Translations under genes and position numbers: made by a program
Notes under the pieces: model-generated
The model's database searches: none
The model's input: only the letters and a program-made list of their open reading frames with translations
Told to the model about the DNA's origin: nothing
Origin: Hysterangium stoloniferum
Taxonomy: Eukaryota; Basidiomycota; Agaricomycetes; Hysterangiales; Hysterangiaceae
Direction of reading: 5' to 3'
NCBI GenBank assembly: GCA_015178975.1
Contig: WHVD01000001.1
Coordinates: 2,480,001 to 2,544,000 of the forward strand
Length of the DNA stretch: 64,000 nt
In this document: piece after piece, positions 24,854 to 36,928 of the stretch
Layout of the letters: each line of letters begins with the position of its first letter
Numbering within the stretch: the first letter of the stretch is position 1

Positions 24854-25540
24854 TTAACTCGCTATTCCCACTCGGGAGGATTGAATGTGCCCTGTGCCTG
24901 CTTCGAAGAGTGGGTGGGAACGGAGCAAGACGAAACGGGTCCGTAACTTAATCTTCGATGAAGAGGCAGGTTCAAGGTCCGGATTACGGAAAACTTGGAA
25001 AAGTACATTTTCTTGTGTGTTACTGTATCCCAAGAACGCAGAAATGCTAGGGTCCCTGAACATGAATGTGATTGGACTACTTGGACTATTTAATCTGATG
25101 TGTTGCATTCTTACCACACGTCTTGATAGGAAATGAGGTAGCGTGGAAACTATATCAAAGGTGTGATATGTTCCAAATAGTTTCTGAAATTCAAACCAGC
25201 CAAACCAGAACTCGTACCTCTTTGTGTCTCAAATCCCAAGTGGCTCTCCCGCCTCGTACATTTTGACCAAAACCGGGTTGCCGTCACTTTCAGTCTTCGC
25301 TTCACAAATTTTAACACTCCACCGCACGGTGACCTGATGATTTCCTGCCTTTTCATAATAATAATCATTGTGGTTCGCGACCGATAAGGTGTGTAACAGG
25401 GCAAGTTCTTCAGTCGATCAAATACTGTCTCATTAGGATAAGCTCACGGGCATGATCTTTGAGATGACAGAACGGGCGTACACGTTCACTAATATCGTTT
25501 CTGCCTCTGCCCGTGACGGAAGACAACGAATCAAGTACCA
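24854..25540 (-). pseudogene. Nf: truncated, chimeric N-gene fragment (copy 2)
   Basis: The fragment starts within exon 4 (GRGRN-like) and runs through exon 5 into exon 6, then switches after FRNPDLEP to a foreign tail reading SSKIKLRTRFVLLRSHPLF. The switch point and tail equal those at 6940-7285 and 55483-55677. Exon 4 contains indels that break its frame relative to the full copies. Confidence 0.7.
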
Positions 25541-26200
25541 TGACGTGCTAAGGGGGGATTGGCCATTGATCGTCTTTCTGCAGTTAGCAATAACGCTGCA
25601 TCCACCTTCTTCCTCTTTATCGCATGTAGTCCCACATAATGTTAAATCTTACATTACAGTTACATAGGCTGTGTTGCCTTTACTTACACTCCCTGTGGAC
25701 ACCCCAAATTCTCCCTCGCCTGAACAATGTAATTCATCAACATCATCATAGAATCATTACACTGTTGAATCTTGAAAGAGCTCCGCATGCAAAATGTCAT
25801 GGACTCTGAGGGTAACCATATGTCTGTTGCGTGCCGCTGCTACTCAAAGAAACCCTCATCATTCTAGGCATTTATTACCAATATTGACAGTTAGTTGCAG
25901 GTTAGAATATAATATCCCTTCGATCTTTCTCTGATCCGAATCCTGCATGTTGCAGTGGCGCTTTATCGTGAGACGTTCATTATTATGTTCACAGCAAACA
26001 TATATGTATTGCATGTATGCGTGTATGCGTGCAGTTACTCATTATATAACGTACATCCCACATCCTCCATCATAGCTATCTACTCCACAGAGGGTTCAGG
26101 CCACTATCACTTGCCGGCGCAACTTTCGACTGCACCGAAGGATTCTTGTTGTCTGTGAGACAAAAGCAAGACGGGCAAACGACGGTGTCTAATATCATCA
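25541..26200 (-). repeat. Blocks M and T (copy 2)
   Basis: This non-coding sequence is shared with 39480-39900, 47516-48050 and 54620-55000. Landmarks are an alternating GCATG/TGCGTG-rich stretch near 26005-26040 and the word GATAGCTATCTACTCCACAGAGGG. It lies 3' of U2. It may be the untranslated end of the protease gene (inference). Confidence 0.55.
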
Positions 26201-26660
26201 ATGACACACCCGGAACTTCCACATGTCCAATCAACCGCAACAACCGTCTTCCCCGTAGCAAATAATGCCTTCTGACAATGAGCGGTAGGGAATGGCTGCG
26301 AAAGGGGCAGTATTGAAGATTGGGGGGGGAGGGGGCTTTCGTACGGGAGAGGCTGGAGTGAAGCCAGGCAATACAGGACCTGAGGAGCTGTTGGGTACAG
26401 GTACAGGCCTGGGTGAGAAAGGATAGGGGATAGTATATGTGGAAGGCTGGCAGTGTGGATGTTGATTGGAGGGTGTATGCCATGTCGCCACGATTTCCCA
26501 GATCCCTGAGAAATGTCCGTCCTTGAGAGAAGACAAGTTCGAACCCATTGGACAAGTATGAGGTAGGTATCTGAGGATGACTCGAATGTTCAAGGAATGG
26601 CCTCCCTCCTTGTCCATGACACGCGTTGAAGGGAGAATAGCCACCGCTGACCAAGTTTTG
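26200..26660 (-). pseudogene. U2: diverged second copy of the protease Cys-box segment
   Basis: On the minus strand this aligns with the U1 segment around the catalytic Cys: a MDKEGGHS-like start, then NLGNRGDMAYTLQS where U1 has NLGNSCYMAST, then LPAFHIYYPLSFLTQAC. The catalytic Cys is Gly here. After TQACTCTQQ it departs from U1 and runs into a Pro-rich stretch. Long open frames in other registers (up to 192 codons) are alternative frames of the same sequence. Confidence 0.6.
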
Positions 26661-26699
26661 TAGGCACCCACCTCACGTGCAAAAAATGCGTCGCATGTA

Positions 26700-28120
26700 C
26701 AAGAAAGATGTCAGGGAAAGTCGCAATACGTGCACGTCTGGAAACACATCCACAACCTGGTCGGTATCAGCCTATAGTACTGAGGCGACACTGTGAAAGA
26801 CTCACGTCTGCGGTGGAACCCCTGCCTCGCACCACGGACATGAATACTCAACCGCAGGTTTACCCATCCTGTCTCATACGCACACACGCAGATTCCTCCG
26901 CGCATACAACACCTCTCTAAAGCCCGGGGTCTGATACCCACGTTAAATCATCATGCTCATCCACAAGCTAGCACGCACACCCTTTCACTACATACACAGT
27001 GACTCTTGTTCCACCTGAAAGCAGAAGATGACAGTAGGCTCCAGCTCCGGGACGGGTGTTTAGCGTGTTGACGCAGGACTTTAAGAATATATATGCGAAG
27101 AACTCTTGCGCGTCTTGCTGTTTCGTCATCGAAAATTCCTCGTGGACTCTGCCGATGAGGGAATTGACATGGTGGGTTTGATGTGTCTTGGAATACGGGC
27201 AGTGGCGTCGAGGATGGAGGAGGTGATCATCGTCGATGGCATTGGTTCGGCGGCCTCACCAGAACTTCGACGAGGGTAGGGACACCGGCGGTGTGAGACG
27301 GGATATGGCTGAGAGGGTGCGATAACCAGCTTGAGCGGATTCAGTCCGCGATCTTGCGCATCTGAAAGTCAAAACAGGATATGGGGAGCTCTTCGGCGCA
27401 GGAACAGGCACGGGTGAGAAAGGATAAGGGATGGCATGTGCGGAAGGCTGGAAGTGTGAATAATGTCATGTAGGAGCTGCTTCCGAGATCGCGGACTCCC
27501 GTCAGTCTTGCAGGGGAGACAGGCTCGAAAACATTACACGAGTATGACGGACCTCAGGATAATTCGACTTGTCAAGAAATGACCTCGTTCCTTGTCCATG
27601 ATAAGCCCAATATCTCACTGTCGGCATACACTCATAATTGTCCTTCTCCGTGTCCTCGACAGTAGCAAGGTTCTTGAGCAGCGGCCCGCTACTGTTCTAT
27701 CACCAACGCCACCAAATCAATCATCAAAACTTGCCTGCCCATACTCAGCTGCTCACAGAAGAAAAAAAAACACCCTACTCACTCGTTTCGGGTTCGATCC
27801 CAGCATGCTCTTCACATACAGGGATACCCAAGCATCCCACAATGCAGCTGCACATGCATCCGCGTCACATCGCCCCCCCACACTGTCTATCGAAGCACGG
27901 GAGGCACACGTCGATGCCTTCAAGTAGATCCTATTAGATCGCGTGGTTGGGCGTAAGCATAATAAGTGAAATCTCATCTCCATTGGAAGAACAGGGGACA
28001 TACTTCTTTGTCAAAGCATTGTGGTGTTTCTTCTCTCTGAAAATATCCTGAAAGACGAGGACTGGGAATGCGAGAAAGTCTGGGAGGAAGAATGAGCGCA
28101 AGACGCAGGACTCTAGCACA
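26700..28120 (-). pseudogene. U1: Ubp14/USP5-type ubiquitin protease (copy 3)
   Basis: This copy contains the N-terminal zinc finger piece (about 27925), the Cys box (about 27500), the ADRIRSGW-like piece (about 27350), the QQDA box (about 27125-27100) and the later CxxC piece (about 26860-26830). The order is as in the family, but the frame is broken many times. The Cys box region has lost the ATGGCATCAACATC stretch (near 27465). It lies between an N 3' remnant and U2. Confidence 0.65.
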
Positions 28121-28229
28121 TGTTACGCGATGTCACACAGTTACGGCGAAGAACTACTTTTTTTGTAATTATTTTTGAAAATTAACATTCACATATTCTT
28201 ACCTCTTTTGTTCACAATTTAATTATGGG

Positions 28230-28371
28230 CAGAGCTCCAGAGTCCCAGTAAATAAAGGGCTTTTATATCACAGAATGATATAGCTAGACTTGACGGGAAA
28301 ATGTTCGATGGGTGTGATCGTGTCCGAGTTTAATCCTCCTCCCATAGGCACCTTGGTAGCTGAAAATAACA
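28230..28371 (-). pseudogene. 3' end of a further N copy, cut by LINE insertions
   Basis: The sequence equals the last exon and 3' flank of the N genes (acceptor, then the YLGAYGR-like codons and the CTAGACTTGACGGG stop region). It stops at GCTGAAAATAACA, where the LINE material begins. It shows that U1 copy 3 was also preceded by an N gene. Confidence 0.65.
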
Positions 28372-29119
28372 CGTGACAGTCTCTTTTTTTTTTGTTATAT
28401 TTGTATCCCGCTTCAAGCAACAATGGCTAACTGTGGCTAGGGGGTGGAAAGGCCCCCAGAGAAACTATGCTACGGTGGTAAGAAGTTCCGAGTGAGCTTC
28501 GTGGCTACGATGGATTTTAGAGGGCTCGAGTCAGGGTGGGGACGGTGAAAGTCGGCGTACGGAGTCAGATGTAGCTAGAAAGAGAAAAAGAAAAAGAAGA
28601 CCAAGAAAGGGATATGTACATCGGCCATGACGTTCAGGGACGATCTGTTGTGGAGGGATTGTGGGGGAGGTGTGGGGCGAGCGGGGGAGTCGGCGTCGCG
28701 ACGGAGCCAGGTGGCTCTAAGGAGGTTCGTAAGGGCGTGGTGCAAAGGCAGAGGTTTGGCAGATAAATTTTGCAACTGCTCTGAGCCCAGACTTTGTACC
28801 CAGCAGAAAGGCCAGGTCAAGACCGCGTGAGACCTTTCGTAGGGGCCCACGCCAGTCTTCGTAAAGGGGGCAACTCGTTAAGATGTGGTCGCGCGTTTGG
28901 AGGGGTGCATACCCACAGGGGCATGCAGTGGGAAGATTGGGGAGGAAGTGGTTGTAGTATTCCCCAAAGAAGCCGTGTCCAAAGATTGCCTGAATGAGGC
29001 GAGTGTGCTGTGCACGGGAACCAGTGAAGCTTTAGTGGATGGCAGCGAGTTTGAGCGAGGGCGGTTTGAGCGAGGGCGGTTTGGTGAGGACGAGAGCGGA
29101 CGTGACAGTCTCTTTTTTT
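28372..29119 (-). mobile_element. 5'-truncated LINE-type retrotransposon
   Basis: The direct repeat CGTGACAGTCTC at 28372-28383 and 29101-29112 is a 12-bp target duplication. On the minus strand the insert ends in a 10-nt poly(A) (T run at 28384-28393). Its 5' end is truncated inside the C-terminal coding part. These are hallmarks of target-primed reverse transcription. The right-hand repeat is followed by another T run and a tail (AAATACATTTATATACCGC) resembling the tail of this element, so it probably inserted at the end of an older relative. Confidence 0.8.
28717..29100 (-). pseudogene. LINE RNase H C-terminal region, partial
   Basis: The minus-strand frame runs from the truncation at 29100 to TAG at 28717-28719. 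It contains HTRLIQAIFGHGFFGEYYNH followed by a CPCG...TRDHIL...CP zinc-binding pattern (Cys-X-Cys...His...Cys). This pattern is typical of the end of reverse transcriptase/RNase H proteins of fungal LINE-like elements. Near the 5' end a 15-bp unit (GCCCTCGCTCAAACC) is repeated twice. The reverse transcriptase itself is absent. Confidence 0.7.
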
Positions 29120-29365
29120 AAATACATTTATATACCGCCTCGCATAACTAAGATACATAGCAGTTCCATATCATTGTATAGAGCACAGCTACTATAGTAT
29201 CTACGGGAGAATGAAGAGGAAGCAGGCCGGATGCGTCGGAGCGAGTGGTGGTTGGCAGGATGGTCGAATAAACAGAGGTGATTTCGCTGAACTTGCCCAG
29301 TAAACAGTTACATGACATTTGGGCCGAAGCCCCAGGAAGAACCTGAGATCCTGCTAACAGGTGTC

Positions 29366-30361
29366 TGTTACATTTGATGATGAAACACACCTTTTTATAG
29401 GGGGAGTCCACCAATTATTGCAACTTTCATATGAAGATGCTAATTGTGGACCATGCATTTGGAGGTTAATGTGTGTGGAAACCACTATACACCTCCCAGA
29501 GCACCAAACCTATATTGTCAGGAGGTGCTACACTAACTGACACAAGATATTGAGACACAAGTACTTTCATTACAAGCTTATTAAACCCTTGTAGATTGTG
29601 TATTGCAATAGAGTCAACTCATACTATTTTTAATAGTGTCGATGACGGCTGCAGGCACACTGAAGTCTTTCATTGCTAGTGCATAAGTGAATGCTGGAGT
29701 CAGGGGTGGGTAGGAAGAAAAGACTGTTGCCAGGCTGTGGTCATGGTTTAGGAGGTGCCAGTGACAGTCCGCAGGTGACACTGGTGTGTGACTGAAGACT
29801 GCCGACTTTGACAGAGCAGTGAATTCAGAGGCTCTCCAAGCCTGTTCACTGTCATCTGCCTCTTTGTCCTTTTACCACAAACATGGGGGACCCAACCCCA
29901 GAGGCAGGTGGTGGTCACAGAACAAGAGAGACTTGTCACATAATAGTCTACTCGGGTTTATTGTAGCAATGTGATTTCTTGACTAACCCTTGCCATATCA
30001 AATGGCTTGAACTTTGTAAAATACCAGAGTTCTCAAGGTAAATTTCATTGCATTGAAATCAGTTCTCAAAGCTCATCAGAATCATAAGAAAATATTAAGA
30101 ATAGTTTGAGTTGGCTTATTGTAATACACAATCTACAAGTGGGTAATAGACTTGTAATAATAGTACTTGTTTGTCAATCAATGTGTCAGTTAGTGAATCA
30201 CCTTCTCACATGATAGGTAGGATGCTAGTTTAGGTGTACACTGGTTCTGGCATGCATTAACCTCAGAAAAACTGGTCCACAATCAGCATCCTCATATGAA
30301 AAAGTGAGGAAATGGGTGAACCGCCCCTAGGAAAAGGGTGGTTTCATCACCAATTCCAACA
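29366..30361. mobile_element. Inverted pair of LTR-like arms of about 270 bp
   Basis: The arm 29366-29636 starts TGTTACATTTGATGATG. The arm 30091-30361, read on the minus strand, starts TGTTGGAATTGGTGATG. The two align along their length, for example through CATATGA(A/G)GATGCT(A/G)ATTGTGGACCA and CTTGTAGATTGTGTATT(G/A)CAATA. About 450 bp separate them. The starts look like copia LTRs, so this may be two LTRs in opposite orientation; it could also be one element with long inverted ends. No clear target duplication was found. The region is poor in CpG. Confidence 0.6.
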
Positions 30362-32504
30362 GGAAAGATCAATATAATGTCCATTTGACCTGTGTCTCAT
30401 AGGAAGCAAATGTAGACCGTTATTACCAGAAACCTATACTACTTATATACACCCTGAGACCAATAGCCACGTGGCAACAAAGGGTTATGCTAAAATCAAC
30501 GAACAATGAATGGCACGGCACATTCCCTGTGTAAAACCTTGTGCATACTCGCACAGCCCTATATTCTATCACATTGAGCTACGTAAGTGTCTAACCGAGC
30601 TGTCCCTGATCGTGGCGGGTCCACCACGGTTTGTATTACTTGACCTATTCCCACTGGAGCTGTTCCGCTATGTCAAGATTCACCGTGTTATGCGTTAGAT
30701 TTCAGGCATAATCCAAGCTCGCCCTGTGTGCTTTTGGATGTCATTTTCCCATTGTCTCTTTGTTTGCCATTTTTATTGTTTGCACTTCTCCCATTCTACT
30801 CCCCGCTTCAAAGTTTTATTGTCATAGTGTATAAATCCATAGCTGCATGGATAAAGGTTCCATGCACCATTGCGAGGGAGCCCGGCTCTGATCATGGTCA
30901 ACGCAACGTCGTGGAATCAACTCTCTGGCTGACTGCACCATGAAGGCTCAGCCATCCCTTTGGTACGAGTACTCCTGCTACACACCAATGTCTACCCTCA
31001 ACGAAGAGACGTTGAGGACTCACGGCATGGCAACGGCTGAGACCCTTCTTGAAAGAACTGAGGAGCCACTGTTGGCTTCCCCCGGTGTATCGAGTTCAGA
31101 ACAAAAGAAGTATATCATTATGACGGGAATGAGAGAGATATTGGGGGAGAAGCTTCGAGAACCATGGACCTGTAGCAAACCAGTACACGAGTTATGTGAC
31201 CGGGCCACGATGACGACCAGCACGTACCACTGTCTCAAGATGACGTGAAAATCAGGTCGAGGGATGGTTCACGAAATGAAGTATCGTCATCGTGTACACT
31301 GTGGATAGACTCTATGTTTCAGTCCCAAGAAGAAGAGACAAAATACCACCGCCCACCGACCATTCATTGCTAAGCTTATGACATCTTTGGGTTATATGGT
31401 CCCCCGGCATCGATCAGTCAAGATAGAAGTAATACGTCAACTCCAATCACGTCGTTACTGTATACTCCTCACCGTCTTTTCGTGCCTTGCATCCACCAAG
31501 GTCCAAGGTTTCGAAATATTGTTGGAGCTATATTGAAGATTATAGTACGACATAAACATAGTCATAGAATAACTGAGGCTTCATATTGATTATGAGACAT
31601 CATAATCACTGGGGAATGATGCCTATTTGATGTAAGTTTTCTTAGAAGAGAGCAGGCTCTCTTCTCCGAATTATACGATAGTAGTAACCCTGCGATGACA
31701 CCCTCTCTCCAGGTGCGCGATGGCTAGGATAGCCTTCATCACGCATTGATGATAAAGGTGCAGCGTACTTACCTTCATCAGTGCGAATTTTAGCCTCCCA
31801 AAATCAGAGTGGCATGATCACCCATAGATTCTGCCTATTTGCGGATGACAGCTGTATGTGTTGTACCTGAACCAATTATCGCCCTCCCTCACACCATTGA
31901 ACTGTATTTAATGTCATATCAGTTTCAACCGTATCTTTGGTGACGTTCCTCTGAATGCTATGAAACGTTGGTATAGTTGCACTTTGAGGAATTGTTGTTG
32001 ACGGGAAAGCGGCGCTGCAGGATTGTGTCAAGTTTTAAAAGGGCGAGATGAAAGGCTGCTGTCTAATGCAGCCTTACATTGGCATCGGTCCAGACATTGA
32101 TAGGACCGAACTGTATTCCTCGAGAACGGCGAGTACGATACACGATGATGACGGTAAGTAAAACGATATGAAAAAACTACTATGCGCGTCTGTGATAACG
32201 TAATCAGTATGTCGTAAGCCACCAGGCTTACACGAGAACTAGTCTAAGGCGCGACACTGTAAAAGCCCTCCTTGTATTGAAAATAATCTACCTGGAAAAT
32301 GATGGATCATGTCGATTGAACACTAGCTTGAAGATAAGATACGCCTGACCCAGTGAGATTTTATTTAACATGAGTACGTTCATGATTCAGAGGTAGTCTA
32401 ACCACGGGTAATCGCCGCGAATGTATTCAACACATGTATGGGCACAAGGTGCAGGGCTCCCAGCGATGGGAAAAAGTGATTATATGATTTGTCGATAGTG
32501 ACAT
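30362..32504. other. Single-copy stretch, weak gene candidate only
   Basis: The longest frame is 102 codons at 30940-31248 (plus), starting MKAQPSLWYEY. A T-rich, CT-rich stretch at 30730-30830 upstream could be a promoter-like region or part of a hydrophobic frame. No domain is recognised and there is no second copy in the window for comparison. The rest holds nothing I can support. Confidence 0.3.
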
Positions 32505-34605
32505 GGGGCTGAAAGAAATCGTCGATACTGGCTTCGCCAATATCATAGGTATATCTACGCGGCAGAAAACTGAGCAACGATCGGGTCAGTGTGCTAGCTC
32601 CAAAAATACCTTCTCATTGGTTTTCCACCTCGTATTGTTACACTCTCACCATCGTCTAAATCTCTAGAACTATACTTTTCGAGGTAAACATGAACCTCCA
32701 CTGAGGGCTCTATACCCAGGGTTTCAGAGAACCACTCATGTAGATTCACACATACTACAAAACGGCCTGTAACTTTATCCCGATAGCCCACGTCCCACAA
32801 AGCGATGGACCTCAGATCTCCATCCTCATGAGAAAGTCGAAGTCCAGTAGTTGATTGGCCAATTGATGAATAGTGTGCGAGCTTCGAAGTTGTTCATCCA
32901 TTAAAGCAGTGCCGAGACACCATGAATCATAAGTCTACGATAGAGTCTGCTGATGAAGGATTGAACCTAGAGTCACCGGGGTAAATAACGGGATACCATT
33001 TCGTGTAGTACCATGCTGGGCCACGGCTGACCAGTGTTCCGGTGTACACAAGCTTCAGATGATGGCTATTGGGAGGTCAGTCAGTGACAGTGAAAATTAA
33101 ATCACCGGGATTGAAAAACTGAATAAACAAAGTTATGATTGACATCTGATGTCAGTCGAATTAACGAACCAGCGGGTCAATCAAAATTTCGTTGTTTAAA
33201 CAGAAATCAACTAATTCCTAATGTCACATTGTCACATCGGCATTTACGGGAGAGAAGGTATCCAAGTACGTCACATTGTAGGAATCCCGCTAAAATATAT
33301 CGCGTTAGATTGTAAATACCGCGATTAATTTTATTCACCATGTCCCATAGTCCCAAAATGGTTTCTCTGCCTCCAGCTGATCTAGTGCGTTCGAGCCATT
33401 TGCATGCGTCCTCAGGTTCAATGCCCGGATTACGGAAAACTTGGAAAAGTACATTGTCTTGCGTGTTACTGTAGCCCAAGAACGCAGCAATGCTAGGGTT
33501 CCTGAACATAAATGTGATTGGACTACTTGGGTTATTTAATCTGATGTGTTGGATCCTTACCACACGTCTTGATAGGAAGTGAGGTCGCTTTGGAACTAAA
33601 TCGAAAGTTTGATATGTTGCAAATAATTTCTGAAATCCAAACCAGCAAACGGGGCTCGTACCTTTTTGTGTCTCACATCCAAAGTGGGTCTCCCGCCTTC
33701 GTACATTTTGGCCAATACCGGCTTACCGTCACTTTCAGTCTTCGCTTCACAAAGTGTGATACTCCACCGCAAGGTGACCCCATTATTTCCTGCCTTTTCA
33801 TAGTCATAATCATTGTGGTTCGCGACCGATAGGGTGCGTAACAGTTGCGAGTCCCTTCGATCGATCAAATACTGCCTCATTATGATAAACCCACGGAGAT
33901 GATCTTTGAGATGACAGAACGGGCGTACGCGTTCACTAATATCATTTTTTCCTCTGCCCGTGACTGACGAAAACGAATCGAGGATGATATCGTCCATTCT
34001 GGTATCATCGACGGCTAGTGACGTATCCAGCAGAATGCACATCTAAGAGCCAATATGTATAACAAACGACTCTGAATGTCACTTTCAGCACGCACCATTG
34101 CCTCTTCCTCCCCTTCTTCCAATCGCCTTTCCAGTTTGCTGATAGACTTATCTCGTTGTCGCATCCAAGACACGACGTGTGCTTTAAGACCTTTTCTTGG
34201 TGTGTATGACCTTGCAAGCGCAAGAACATCCTCAAGTGCACTGAAAAAAATCGATTTATTCATCAAGTACGATTACTCAGTGAGTCCCGCGTTCTCACTT
34301 CTGATAATTGTCCAATATAGTTTTGAAATTGTCCGGGATATTCTCCCACTTCCCCCTCAGCGGATCATGGAAAGCGACGAGGCGACGTCCAGTGGTCTGG
34401 ACAAGGTTATTCAATTTCTCGTTTTGCTCCTCGCTTGCCTAGTTATTGTGAATCATGATCCACATCAGCTCTTAAACTGGTGATGATGCAGACGACCTAC
34501 CTTTATAACGTTCATAATCTCCAAAACCAGGGTCGCTGCACTCTTTAAGCCGGGCAATGGAACGGCATCGCCAGTGACTTTGACAACAATGGCTGCAATG
34601 TCCAT
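32505..34605 (-). pseudogene. N gene copy C, 3'-truncated
   Basis: Exons 1-6 are present: exon 1 is 34501-34605 and exon 4 starts MCILLDTSLAVDDTR, with six residues (AQLVAV) lost. Exon 4 is open, without the stop of copies A and B. Exon 7 carries a TGA near 33075 (after TVTD) and further damage, including deletions near 32825 and 32930. The copy ends inside exon 8 at about 32505, so the C-terminal exons and the following U1 are missing. The intact first half suggests truncation was the primary event. Confidence 0.7.
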
Positions 34606-34949
34606 GAGCGATGGTCGATGATCTTAGTAGATGGTGAGAGATAGCTGCTCTTTGGCACATCGAGGCGCTGTATTTGTTTTTGGCTGTGCCTTGGGATGGT
34701 GCGCCGGATTGGTAGGGGAAATGCAGTGTTGATCCCACCAACGACACACTCATATTCAAAACCCTAGTCACGCTGTGGACTATGTCAATAGTGGAACTGC
34801 TGGAATACAATGGATTAGATCGATCATTCGTCATTAAAAGAAGAGACGCACGATCTTATCAATAGTTCATCGAGTAGAATTAAAAGTATCATGATGTGCT
34901 AGCTGACATATGGCGTTGTAGCGATAAGTCACTTGTGCCTTTGGTAATG

Positions 34950-35620
34950 AAGAATAAAGATGGATGAGATGAAACTTGTGATATTTTTTTTTAACTCTTT
35001 CAGTAATGGATATGACTTCAGCTCAAGTTTCGCTGTTTAGTCTCCCGGTGCTGGGGGTATCAGTTAATTATATTACTCTTACGTATTTGCAGTGGTGCGC
35101 TCTGGTTGAGCTCCCATGTCCAATACAGACTTCTCGGGAGGCGGGCGGCGACCTGGACAGTTTTGGTTGTTAATGGTGACACGGTCTGTCTTTACCACCC
35201 AAAGTGGTTGGTTCTTGCCAAGGACATGATGGGAGGATTGCAGACGGGGCTAATGGCGAGGCAGCGGCTACCCGAGCTGCCCACGGCAACACAGTTGGAC
35301 CTCACCATGGACACGATGGAATTGCAGTGGATGAGGCTGGTTGAGCGAGATATAGAACAGGTATGGGTTTTACTTATGGGCAGTTTGTTTTATTTGGACT
35401 GCTTTTTAAAATTATAATAATTTGATTCACGGTGGTCACGTGAAGACGGTATAGTGGACGAACAGCGAATTATAAGGGCACGTGGCGGAACCGGATGAAC
35501 AAATCAGACAGCATTTTTTTAAATATAGCTATCGCTGGGCCACCTTAATACACTGGCTGAGACACTGGCGAGGGGTCTACCTGAGAGGGTATAGTGAACG
35601 ACACCATGAATTTTCCGCCT
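34950..35620 (+). repeat. Block Y (copy 2)
   Basis: The block lies 5' of N copy C, transcribed away from it if the plus-strand frame is real. A frame at 35106-35417 of 104 codons includes DMMGGLQTGLMARQRLPEL and ends shortly after a possible donor (ACAG|GTATGGGT). A possible upstream exon begins with a signal-like hydrophobic start and is joined by a 36-nt putative intron (GTATCAG...TTTGCAG). The copy at 44730-45260 keeps the same frame. Product unknown. Confidence 0.4.
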
Positions 35621-35639
35621 ACATGCAGATTTTGATTGG

Positions 35640-36117
35640 GAAGTGATTCTTCAACACACATGTGGAGGAGCACCAAAGGAGGGTTGTAAGGCTCACAGGC
35701 ACAGGCGAGGGGGAAGAGACAAGGAATAGACTGCTTAAAAAACAGTTAACAGTGGGGCAATTGAACATAATTGTTAAAGAGGGGGTGGATCTCTTGAGGC
35801 ATGTTCGCTTTGTTAGAGTATGATATTACAGCTCTTACATAGTCTATGATGTTCCCTATATTTTTCTGATATTTGTAGTATTTCTCCCAGCACTGTAGGT
35901 GCAGTATTGAGTGAGTTACCTAGTAAGGTAACTGATGTGTAGGTGCTTAGGTAAGCACCCTGTAGTATACTCCGCTGTGGGTGTGGGAAAGTCTCCTTAG
36001 TGTTTACTTTCCTCACACTCACAGGTATGTAGTTATTTCACAGTTGAATACATTTAGTGTTTACTTTCCTCACACTCACAGGGTGTTTGTCAAGAGTTAT
36101 TCAACTGTTTCAACACG
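35640..36117. repeat. Insertion between blocks Y and Z
   Basis: The segment is absent from the otherwise parallel copy near 45282, so it is an insertion (or was lost there). Read on the minus strand it starts TGTTGAAACAGTTGAA, like an LTR, but no matching target duplication is seen. A 28-bp unit (GTTTACTTTCCTCACACTC core) occurs twice, at 35998-36025 and 36055-36082. Confidence 0.4.
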
Positions 36118-36890
36118 CTTCTGGTAAACGCGATCCATTTCATGCTAAAATCATTTTAAAGAAGGCCGTCTTACCCACCTAAGATCCGATATCCGGGGAA
36201 ATGGCTTCTCATAAATATGTATACCGCCTTTATTTCCGGGCTTGGCACTAGCGAAGAAGCGAAGATCAGCAGAGTCATAATAGTGATGGCGCATGTAATC
36301 AACCTCAGCTAAAATGGTTCCCCGCAACTTCCTGGTGACTGCTATGCTGTCGCCTCGATATTCCTATCACACCTTGACGAATACCTTTAAGCACCCTTAG
36401 ACAATCGACCGTTCCGTTGGGGAATAAACTCTTCAAATTAATAAAGGATTATAAGGCTCTATCACTTGAGGGTAAATCCATACTGATAATGTTTGCATGG
36501 GGAGCTGTGCTAGTATGGAGAGAAATTAGAGGCACGGTTTGGTAAAAGTATCGGAAGAAACCGAATATCATTATCAGCCGTGTCGGCCTGAATAGGTGCC
36601 AGCTTGCCCGATCCCCGCTGCCTAAGTCCTGAGCCAGTCGACTGATCGTATCTGAGGCATCCAGGCATCACTGACGGCTTTGCATAGAAGACCACAGCAA
36701 GGGTCACACAGCCTGCCACCAGGGTCACGCAGCATGGGCAAATCTTCTTGCGCGTCGCCTTCGATAAGGTATGTTGACGAGTTCGAGGCCATGCCCAAAG
36801 GCTAAGCCTTGCCAAACACTGCACCATGACGACTGAACAAGAAATTCCCAACAGTCCCATCGCAGTTACAACACCTGCTCATAGTTGACA
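36118..36890 (-). repeat. Block Z (copy 1) with a coding-like minus-strand segment
   Basis: This matches 45284-46050 at about 97 percent. On the minus strand a protein-like piece at about 36325-36170 reads LAEVDYMRHHYYDSADLRFF and ends in EKPFPRISDLR before a GTGGGT donor. Upstream, FPNGTVDCLRVLK (about 36420-36385) could be joined by a 43-nt intron. A second minus-strand frame at 36510-36860 (116 codons, one hydrophobic segment) is open in both copies but has no recognisable motif. No family is assigned. Confidence 0.35.
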
Positions 36891-36928
36891 AAGTCCCAGA
36901 AGCTCTTTCGTTTATCAACTGTGTCTTG

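Noticed and set aside
26076-26654. 192-codon minus-strand frame, with similar long frames at 46954-47514 and 54207-54623
   Set aside because: It lies in a different register from the Cys-box codons of U2 and is Pro/Ser-rich without motifs. The protein-like frame is the shorter one with LPAFRIYYPLSFLTQ.
35998-36082. CRISPR-like repeat pair (28 bp units, 29 bp spacer)
   Set aside because: There are only two units, in a eukaryotic LTR-like sequence without cas genes. It is better read as an internal LTR duplication.
36510-36860. 116-codon frame with a hydrophobic segment, open in both Z copies
   Set aside because: The two copies are about 97 percent identical, so an open frame in both carries little weight. 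No motif, start context or intron pattern supports it. It is kept only as a remark under block Z.
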